From the NCBI RefSeq assembly GCF_023159225.1, contig NC_063166.1:80087503-80151502 (forward strand): DNA of 64,000 bases, given 5' to 3'. This document shows, piece by piece, positions 57,429-64,000 of the stretch (the first letter of the stretch is position 1; every line of letters begins with the position of its first letter). Below the pieces are notes generated by a model. That model was given only the letters and a program-made list of their open reading frames with translations. It was not told where the DNA came from and ran no database searches. The translations under genes were made by a program, and so were the position numbers. The DNA is from Perognathus longimembris pacificus (taxonomy: Eukaryota > Chordata > Mammalia > Rodentia > Heteromyidae).

Positions 57429-57663
57429 CTCTTTATTTCCCTCCTTTTCCCCTCCCTCCCTTCTTCCCTTCTTCCCTTTCTTCCTTCCTGCCCTCTTGCC
57501 TGCCTTCCCCTTTCCCCCTTTCCTTTCTTCTTTCTCCTTCCTCCTTCCCATTCTTCCTTTTTCCTTCTTGTTTCCTCTTTTCCTCCTTCCCTCCCTTCTT
57601 CCCTTCATTTCCTTCTTCCCTCCCTCCTTTCCTTTCTTTCCTTCCCCTTTGCCTCTTTTTATT
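57429..57663 (+). repeat. Polypyrimidine (CCTT)-rich tract
   Basis: About 235 bases of CTTCC/CCTTT steps (CTTCCCTTCTTCCC) with few purines. The K/E/G/R-rich minus frames are translations of it. Confidence 0.9.
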
Positions 57664-57744
57664 TCTCAAGATTCACATCACATCGATATCAGGCAATGAA
57701 TGACTTGGGACTTCATTTCCACTCCCTGAACATCCACCTAGAGA

Positions 57745-57860
57745 TACAGAAGGAGTCTTCAGAGAGATCAAGTGGGCTGCCCAACGTGGCACAGCAATCT
57801 GTGACAAAGACACACTTTGCGCATGGGCCACCTGGCATCAATCCAATCCACTTTCATTTC
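57745..57860 (-). repeat. Possible MIR fragment, antisense
   Basis: AGAGATCAAGTGGGCTGCCC, AACGTGGCACAGCAATCTGT resembles 'agaggttaagtaacttgcccaaggtcacacagc'. Diverged. Confidence 0.4.
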
Positions 57861-58570
57861 TTAATCACGTTTGTTTCTTTTTCCAATAGGAATTTCTTGG
57901 GAATAGTGAACATTGAGACCTGGACTTGGAACGAATAGCATGTAATCCAAGCTGGAATCAGATGACTGCACCATGGACGATTCCCTTGCCCGTCTCTGTT
58001 CTCAGATGGCCTGCCATGTGCCCCTCCTCTCCACGGGTGTTCCTCCTGATTGGCTGTGCGTCTCCCTCCTTAGTGCTCTCTGCCTGTGCTGGGGGGGGGG
58101 GGAGCGGAGTGATGGGGTGGAGCCCGTGGGACACTGGTGGAGGCTTCTTTGTGTCCACTGTGAGCTTTCCACTTCCATCCGTTTATCTGCTGCGCCCCTA
58201 TGCAAAACAGAGCTTGAAGAGTCACCTGCTCATACGACTCAAAAGTCACTGTCCTTAGCCGACCTTCCTGTATGAATCTGAGGCCAAGAAAGGAAGATTT
58301 AGAAAGCAGAGGACACCTGACCCCGAGGCCATCGGGGACTCTAGCCCAGGGTGAGGGGCTGCTGTCATTGGTGGCGGGCAGACAGAAGTGGGTCGAATCG
58401 CCTGCCTCACACCTGGCCATCAAGAGTGGGTGCTGCTGGACCAGAAGAAGATGAACCCTGTACAGTGCAGGTCAGGGAGGGCTCTTGCTCTCTGCAAACT
58501 GGTTAGATCTATAGATGAGTTGGGGGATTTTTCTATTAGTTTATTATTACTAGTTGAATCTTTAGATTAA
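57861..58570. other. Unique stretch with a G run
   Basis: A 12-base G run at 58091-58102. Overlapping frames (57926-58258 +, 58070-58423 -) have no recognised product. Confidence 0.4.
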
Positions 58571-58576
58571 ATAATG

Positions 58577-58648
58577 TGCATGTGTGCGTGTGTGTGCGTG
58601 TGCGTGCGTGTGTGCGTGCCTGTGTGTGTGTGTGTGTGTGTGTGTGTG
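58577..58648 (+). repeat. (TG)n microsatellite
   Basis: TG repeat with CG interruptions, ending exactly where an antisense B1-ID' SINE begins, i.e. in the position of the SINE tail. Confidence 0.9.
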
Positions 58649-58875
58649 CTTGGACTGAGGAGCATAGGTACTGTCCCTGAGCATTTTTCACTGACATTCC
58701 ACTACTTGAGCCACAACTCCACTTCTGGTTTCTGTTTTCGTTTTGCATTTGCTTGTGTGTGGTGGTGGTGAATCTCGTGGACTTCCCTGCCTGGGCCGGC
58801 TTCAAACAGCAACCCTCAGATCTCAGCCTCCTGAGTAGCTAGCATTACGAATGTGAGCCCCTGGCACCTGGCACG
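58649..58875 (-). repeat. B1-ID' composite SINE, antisense
   Basis: ID' part: GCTTGGACTGAGGAGCATAG, ACTGTCCCTGAGCATTTTTC, CTACTTGAGCCACAACTCC. B1 part: TGCCTGGGCCGGCTTCAAAC, ATCTCAGCCTCCTGAGTAGC, GTGAGCCCCTGGCACC. Same architecture as 48.4 and 63.7 kb. Confidence 0.85.
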
Positions 58876-59155
58876 TTTTCCATTCTGGAGAAGAATGTCT
58901 TTAAAACCCTTCAAGCCGTGCCGAGCAGACGGCAGTGATTACCAGTTGGTCCTCGCCGTGGCACTGCCAAGCCTGGCTTCACCATTGCCCACCTCCCCTG
59001 GCTGTCCTGGCTCCGAGCCACTCACCAGCAGAGCTGTGCCCTGCCTCAGCTGAGTTCTTCTAGAAACTCACAAGACACATTGCTCACGTTTTCAGTAAAT
59101 ACGTGTGCTTCCTTTGGCAAATTGCGTTCTATTCTAATGTCCTTGCTGATCACCT
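58876..59155. other. Unique non-coding stretch
   Basis: No feature recognised. Confidence 0.4.
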
Positions 59156-59177
59156 TATTTATTTATTTATTTATTTG
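59155..59177 (+). repeat. (TTTA)n short repeat
   Basis: Five TTTA units at the tail end of the antisense SINE that follows; on the SINE strand this is (TAAA)n, a common A-tail derivative. Confidence 0.9.
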
Positions 59178-59370
59178 CCAGTTCTGGGCCTTGAACTCAG
59201 GGCCTGAGCACTGTCCCTGGCTTCCTTCTGCTCAAGGCTAGCACTCTACCACTTGAGCCACAGCGCCACTTTTGGCCTTTTCTATATATATGGTGCTGAG
59301 GAATCGAACCCAGGGCTTCATGTATACAAGGCAAGAACTCTATCACTGAGCCACATTCCCAGTCCCCGAT
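59178..59370 (-). repeat. ID-ID' dimeric SINE, antisense
   Basis: Full dimer: GCCAGTTCTGGGCCTTGAAC, CTGAGCACTGTCCCTGGCTT, CTCTACCACTTGAGCCACAG, then GAATCGAACCCAGGGCTTC (second B-box) and GAGCCACATTCCCAGTCC. An imperfect TSD is likely: TGATCACCTTATTTA on the left and TGATCCCTTTATTTT on the right (three mismatches). Confidence 0.88.
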
Positions 59371-60010
59371 GATCCCTTTATTTTTAAACAAGTCAGAGTT
59401 TTACCTCCCATGTAATCTGGAGTAACTACTTGCTGATCCTGACTCAGTTGCTCAGGGATATCTGGGTCTGGTCCAAGGCCCTGGGAGGGCCTTCCTTTTC
59501 CCATCTTGATTTTAAGATGGTGACCACAGCTCTTGACAGAACACCCCATTCAAGGTAGAGTGGAACAAGGACCTCGCTCAGGGTGCCCGTTGTAACTCAG
59601 GCTCCGCTCTACTCCACAGTGAATGGACATCCTTTATTTCTCCTTGTTTCAGCTGACAGACTTTGCCATAACTGTATGTGTCCCTTGGTGTAGAAAAGGA
59701 AAATTTTATACATCGATCAACATTTAGCAACCTATTTATGCTCAGAACGTCACTGCTTATATTGCAGTGGTATTTCTTATTGTCTTGAAAGTGGAGTGAT
59801 ATATGCAACTTACTTTGCAAAACAAAATAAACCAGAGATAAGTCAAGGCAAACCTGGAGTTTGAAAGTCCTTGCATGAGTTGGCTCTGCTGACGGCTCGG
59901 ATCTCAGTTCTTATCTTCCTTGTAGTTCAGTGCCATCTTGACACACAGTAGGCCAATTCCTGCCCATACCTGAGCCCGATGCACCTGCTGGCATCAGGTA
60001 TAACCTGACA
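59371..60010. other. Unique non-coding stretch
   Basis: No repeat or gene recognised. Confidence 0.4.
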
Positions 60011-60014
60011 GGTG

Positions 60015-60245
60015 TTCAGCATTTATTCTTAGCTTAAATGTCACCGCCTCTTGGAAGACCTGTATTGGGCCACCTCTCCCTTATACTCAAATATTCTGCT
60101 CTACCTCATTTCTTCATAGACCTAAGCTTATCTTATTTATCTGTTCTAGTTCTATCCTTCCTACTAGAACCTAAGAAGGGTAACCCCTGAATGGTGCCTG
60201 TCGTCTGCTACACAATTCAAGCACGAGATAAACAGTAAACACATG
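60015..60245 (+). repeat. L2 LINE 3' region, sense
   Basis: CTTAAATGTCACCGCCTCTT, GGAAGACCTGTATTGGGCCA, TTATTTATCTGTTCTAG and CCTACTAGAACCTAAGAAGG follow 'ctcaaatgtcacctcctcagagaggccttccctgacca', 'tttatttgttta' and 'cactagaatgtaagctcc'. Confidence 0.7.
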
Positions 60246-60930
60246 TTGACCACCAAAGAAAGCCACGAACATGGGAGAGATGCCATGATTCTGGGGGAAG
60301 GTGGGTGACTTACTGAAAAGCAGAATTGATGTATGAAACCGATCATATTCCCAGGCTGGAATCATGCAGCCAAGGTCATGAGTTAAGTCAGTGCTCTGTG
60401 GACTGGTCAGGACATGCACTACACATCTCCTTTGCAGGTGTGGGTGATGCAAGCCTATTATTTCAAGGTCCTTCATGCAGCCTTTCAAGCTGTTCTTGGC
60501 AGCTATTTTAGGCATTCATGAATCAGGGTAGAATGACAAAGGCATTTATATGTAAAGAAAAATCTCATTCATTCTTTTCTGTGTATTGTCTTAGTTCTCC
60601 CTACCTGCCAAACAAGAACAAGGCCCAGAAAAAGTAGAAATTAAAAACTCAAAAGAATTTGTGAAAAGAAGATTGAAGCAGTACAGCATTTCCTGATCGC
60701 AGGACTATAGCTTTTGGCCACTTGGAACTTTTTGAAGATGATATAAGCACCCAACATGATCCCTACATTGCTGTGACCCACGGAACACCCAAATAAAATG
60801 GCCATTCCATTTGGGTCCTCTGTGCCCTGCTAGTGGACCAGAAGCAAAGCCCTGTGTCCTCTGTGTTGGGGCAGATATAAAGATTATTCACCATCATGTA
60901 AAGTTCTAAGCCATTGTCGGTAAACCTAGG
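60246..60930. other. Unique non-coding stretch
   Basis: No repeat or gene recognised. Confidence 0.4.
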
Positions 60931-60932
60931 TG

Positions 60933-60938
60933 CGTGTT
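60933..60938 (+). other. Solo LTR 2 target-site duplication, left
   Basis: CGTGTT, identical to 61442-61447. Confidence 0.85.
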
Positions 60939-61441
60939 TGTTGGGGATTATTATGGCCTGGGAAAGACTGCCCTTCCACCAGCCTTGGGACAATAGAAGC
61001 CCCTCCCACCTTTTGACCTCCACCCCTTGGGAGGTGAACACGTGTGTGCCACCATGATGGGATTGTCCCGCCCACAAAGGGAAGTTTCGTGATGTCACTT
61101 GATGAACGTGACCCCTAGCCTATGACTGACCCTTTGGCCAGCCCCCTTTCTTTCCCGCCATTACTTCTATATAAGTGCCCTTCCATATTAAAGTCTTTGA
61201 GACGCATTCCACCACCGCAGCGTGTCCCTGATGCCTTCCTTTTCGCCTCCGCCCTCGGTAACATGTGGGGGGAACTGGGGGGAGGGGAAGCTTCAGCAAC
61301 CCGTCCTCAACTTAGCGTTTGCCCATGTGAGCACGCCTTTGGCCTTCCGCTGGCGGAGGGCCAGGCTGGGTGCTCTTTCATAGAGTTTGTGGTTACCATT
61401 CTCCCCGTGGGGGGAGAAAGGGGGTGTCCAGAACCCCAACA
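60939..61441 (+). mobile_element. Solo LTR 2 of the same retroviral family (503 bp)
   Basis: Begins TGTTGGGG and ends CCCCAACA, with a 6-bp TSD (CGTGTT). It lines up with LTR 1 through AAGTTTCRTGAYGTCAC, CCTGATGCC, CAACTTAGCG, GAGCACGC, GGTGCTCTTTCATAG/GTGTTCTTTCATAG and the termini. It keeps a TATA box (TATATAA, 61168-61174) and a polyA-type ATTAAA (61187-61192). The CRE has decayed to TGATGTCA (61090-61097), a CpG-to-TpG change. Same orientation as LTR 1, but separate TSDs show an independent insertion. Confidence 0.9.
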
Positions 61442-61447
61442 CGTGTT
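61442..61447 (+). other. Solo LTR 2 target-site duplication, right
   Basis: CGTGTT, matching the left copy exactly. Confidence 0.85.
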
Positions 61448-61639
61448 CGTGCGTGTTCTTGTCTCAAAGTGATTAAGCCACAGGTGAACGACTTTGAAAA
61501 TGTCCACGTGTACAGAACAAATGAACAAAACAAGACGACATTATAAACCTTGATTTCTTTTTCTTTCTCTTTACTTAATCAACTCTCACCCAAGGGTGTT
61601 TTACAACAGAAGAACATCCAAAACAAAAGCAATAATAAT

Positions 61640-61865
61640 GTGGGATGGCAATGGGGATAAGGCCAGATTCCTGCCATTCTAGCTACTTTGGAGGCGGAGA
61701 GCAGGAGGAGAGTGGTTCGAGGCCAGCCTGGGCAGAAAAGTTTGCAAGGTTCTTTCTCAAAAATTACCAGCAAAACATTAGGGCTGGAGAAATGGCTCAG
61801 GTGGCTAGATCACCAGCCTAGCAAGCACATAGCCCTGAGTTCAAAGCCCAGTATGGTGAAGGAAA
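61640..61865 (+). repeat. B1-ID composite SINE
   Basis: B1 part: ATTCTAGCTACTTTGGAGGC, GGTTCGAGGCCAGCCTGGGC, AAGGTTCTTTCTC. ID part: AGGGCTGGAGAAATGGCTCA, ACCAGCCTAGCAAGCACATA, GCCCTGAGTTCAAAGCCCAG (B-box). Here the ID unit is the simple type, not the ID' module. Confidence 0.8.
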
Positions 61866-61984
61866 TGGGGGTCAAATATACTGTGCTAGTGTGCAATAAA
61901 AAACAGGGAAACAAAACCCAAAGCATGTGTCATGCCTTTTTGAAGTCCAGGCCAGGGGCCTCCTGAGAAGGAGCTGAGACCTTA

Positions 61985-62170
61985 GAGAGAAGAGCCAGTA
62001 AAAGAGGTTAGAAATACGGTATTCCGAATTAAGAAAAGGTGAGGGTTGGGAGGGACGGGCGAGAATGTTGAAAGGGGTGACATTGATCAAGATGCCTGTT
62101 ATTCATAAACGACTTAGTGGGATGGCAGCTCCTCTGTACAACTATGTAAGGCCAACAATAACTAAAAAAG
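61985..62170 (+). repeat. LINE-1 3' end
   Basis: GAGGGTTGGGAGGGACGGGC, TGTTGAAAGGGGTGACATTG, ATCAAGATGCCTGTTATTC, CTGTACAACTATGTAAGGC. Best preserved copy of the family also seen at 3.35 and 29.2 kb. Confidence 0.65.
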
Positions 62171-62960
62171 AGAGTAAACGGAGGAAAGATTGAAAGACAT
62201 ACAGTGCTTCTCTTATCCCCACAAGGAAAAGAATAAAACATTGCTCAAAAGGGAGAAGCAAAGAGGAAGCGACAGGAGACAGACACTCCACTCAGCAGCT
62301 ACGAGGGTTCTTGGTAGAACTAGGTGTTGCTGGCTGGCTTGGGAGGCCACACAGGCTGAGGAACACCAGTGAGGACAGGCTCCCTCTCAAATCCCAGAAC
62401 ACCAGTGGAGACACTCTCCATTACACAAAGTTGCACTTGGAAAGTTTAAAAACACATAGAGTAAACAAATGCACATTTTTAACCCTCTTTCAAAGATCTC
62501 CACAGGAAATTTGATAGCTTGGGGAGGGAAGAAGGTGAAATGGCTGTTTTACCAATTGCAGATTCAATGATGTAAATAAAAAGGATCTTCTAGGTTTTTG
62601 TCCCTCTTTGCAGAAAAAAAAAAAAAACAACAACCACAAAACAAGAGACAATTCAGTTTCCCTATAAGCGGCTGAGAGAAACAGGCATAGGAAAGACCAG
62701 AGGGAAAAGGAGTAAAGCCCATTTGATTTTCTTCGCTCCCCTTCCTCAGTTCCCATTTTTCTCCAATAAAAACTCCAGTCAAGTTGTATTTTGATGCCTG
62801 CCACTTCGTATTCATCCTGTGACAAGCCTGTTCTAAACCAACACTCTCTGCCCAGAATGAATGGCCAGAAGAATGTTCTAAACCCGTGAGTTCATCCGTC
62901 TATGTTGGAGTCAGGGCTGAGTCTCACTCAGTCTCTCCCATTTCTGTATCCAGCAGTCTT
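62171..62960. other. Unique non-coding stretch
   Basis: An A run near 62614-62627 is the only mark. No repeat or gene recognised. Confidence 0.4.
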
Positions 62961-62964
62961 TTTG

Positions 62965-63110
62965 CATTACTTCATCTGGCCAAGTCAATAGGAGAATTAA
63001 TAATAGCTTTCCAATCTACAAATAAAAGTATGCCACTTTAAATTTTTGGCAGTGAGCTGGCATTTTGTCATTTAATCATTTCACATCATTACACTGCAAT
63101 ATGGAAGGGA
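62965..63110. promoter_or_regulatory. Candidate conserved non-coding element I
   Basis: GAGAATTAATAATAGC, AGTATGCCACTTTAAATTTT, GTCATTTAATCATTTCAC in a repeat-free AT-rich block. Weakest of the CNE candidates. Confidence 0.28.
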
Positions 63111-63645
63111 ATGACACGACACTCGTAAATGACAAACACTTGGTCTTTCCCATGCTAGAAGACATAATGTAATAGGAAGCAAATTATACCTTTAAAAGTG
63201 GCCCGAGTTCCGCCCTCCCACAATTTGGGGTGAAGCTCAGGAGCAGAGGCAAGGTGAGGGAAAGGAGACTGTCCCCCGCAGACGTCCTGGCTGGGACACA
63301 GCACCGTGACTGGGTCTTTTGCGAGCAGGGACCTTCTCCGGCAAGTGTGAGCCCCTTTCCTCTAGCAGGGAGGGTCGACAAGATGGCAGCAAAGGGGAAG
63401 AGTGGGTTTGATAACCACCACCTAGAAAACACACACTGCTGTGTGATTTACTCTTTTGAAAAGGTAATCAGCCTCTGCTTAAAGATCATCCAAACTTTAC
63501 CTTAGGGACTAAGGGGCTCGTGTGTCAAATCCAGTTACCCCAGTTAATCCGTCCTTGGTTTGGGGACCTCCTCTTCCACAAGGCTAAGAACTAGGATGCT
63601 TTCCTTCTGAAATATCTTACAGGTATCACAAGTTCGTCAGGACTA
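63111..63645. other. Unique non-coding stretch
   Basis: Two overlapping minus frames and one plus frame (63184-63505) with no recognised product. Confidence 0.4.
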
Positions 63646-63663
63646 CAAAGCTCACACTTTTTT

Positions 63664-63886
63664 TTTTTTGGTCATAGGGCTTGTACTCAGGGCCGGGGCA
63701 CTGCTTTTATCGCTCAAGGTTAGTGCTCTACCACTTGAGCCACAGCTCCAATTCCAGCTTATTTCTGGTTAATTCAAAATAAGAGTCTCATGAACCTTCC
63801 TACCTGGGCTGGCTTCAAACCACCATCCTCAGATCTCAGCCTCCTGAGTAGCTAGGATTATAGGTATGAGCCACCAGTGCCTGGCT
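63664..63886 (-). repeat. B1-ID' composite SINE, antisense, full length
   Basis: ID' part: GGGCTTGTACTCAGGGCCGG, CGCTCAAGGTTAGTGCTCTA, CCACTTGAGCCACAGCTCC. B1 part: CCTGGGCTGGCTTCAAACC, GATCTCAGCCTCCTGAGTAG, TATGAGCCACCAGTGCCTGG. TSD AAAGCTCACACTTTTTT (63647-63663) and AAAGTTCACACTTTTTT (63887-63903), one mismatch. Confidence 0.9.
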
Positions 63887-64000
63887 AAAGTTCACACTTT
63901 TTTGGGGGGGCTGGGGAGGTATGTATCATAAAACTCATTCCAAAATCGATATTATTTCTTCTCTATTGCGGGGAGTTAAGGCGTGTATTCCTCCTAAGCC

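Noticed and set aside
48852..61441. A single 12.6-kb provirus bounded by the two LTRs
   Set aside because: Each LTR has its own perfect 6-bp TSD and the interval holds L2, MIR and SINE sequence with no gag, pol or env.
1..64000. CRISPR array, operons, ribosome binding sites or prokaryotic elements
   Set aside because: The window is clearly vertebrate nuclear DNA. Tandem arrays here are microsatellites or the 30-bp minisatellite, with no unique spacers between identical repeats.

Overview
This window is nuclear DNA from a mammal, most probably a rodent of the Geomyoidea (kangaroo rats, pocket mice, gophers). The evidence is the repeat content. It has 7SL-derived B1-like and tRNA/BC1-derived ID-like SINEs joined into composites, LINE-1 with a mammalian ORF2, mammal-wide MIR and L2 fossils, MaLR-like LTRs and many (TG)n/(CA)n microsatellites. 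The ID-ID' dimeric SINE (copies at 37.8, 41.4 and 59.2 kb) is a type I associate with geomyoid rodents. That species call rests on memory, not on a search.

I found no protein-coding exon, tRNA, rRNA or CpG-island promoter that I can defend. The only recognisable protein sequence is the C-terminal part of LINE-1 ORF2 on the minus strand (21.9-23.06 kb), broken by a frameshift. The other open frames are chance frames, often inside repeats or low-complexity tracts. The window is best read as intergenic or deep intronic DNA.

Layout. 0-9 kb: mostly unique DNA with a few old SINE, LINE and MIR pieces and two long GT microsatellites. 9-12 kb: AT-rich, TAAT-rich blocks that look like conserved non-coding elements (CNEs), then a B1-ID-ID composite and a MaLR-like LTR (12.1-13.1 kb). 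13.5-21 kb: short LINE-1 3' ends, MIR, L2 and a further CNE candidate at 16.8 kb. 21.66-23.06 kb: a 1.4-kb 5'-truncated LINE-1 with a perfect 15-bp target-site duplication (TSD). 24-31 kb: unique DNA with the strongest CNE candidate (27.0-27.5 kb), a four-unit 30-bp minisatellite and MIR pieces. 32-42 kb: dense SINEs, including one inserted into another with a perfect 15-bp TSD, and a large (CCTT)n/(CTTT)n tract. 44-61 kb: L2, MIR, pyrimidine tracts and two related solo LTRs, each with its own perfect 6-bp TSD. 61-64 kb: more SINE and LINE-1 ends.

There is no operon-like or pathway logic here. The content is a layered record of transposition: MIR and L2 oldest, then MaLR-like LTRs and B1/ID monomers, then composite SINEs, LINE-1 and the solo LTRs. 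Between them lie unique blocks that may hold enhancers of a gene outside the window. I did not find a new biological system. The most useful observations are the two solo LTRs with diagnostic termini, the modular SINE architecture, the recurring LINE-1 3' ends and the CNE candidates.
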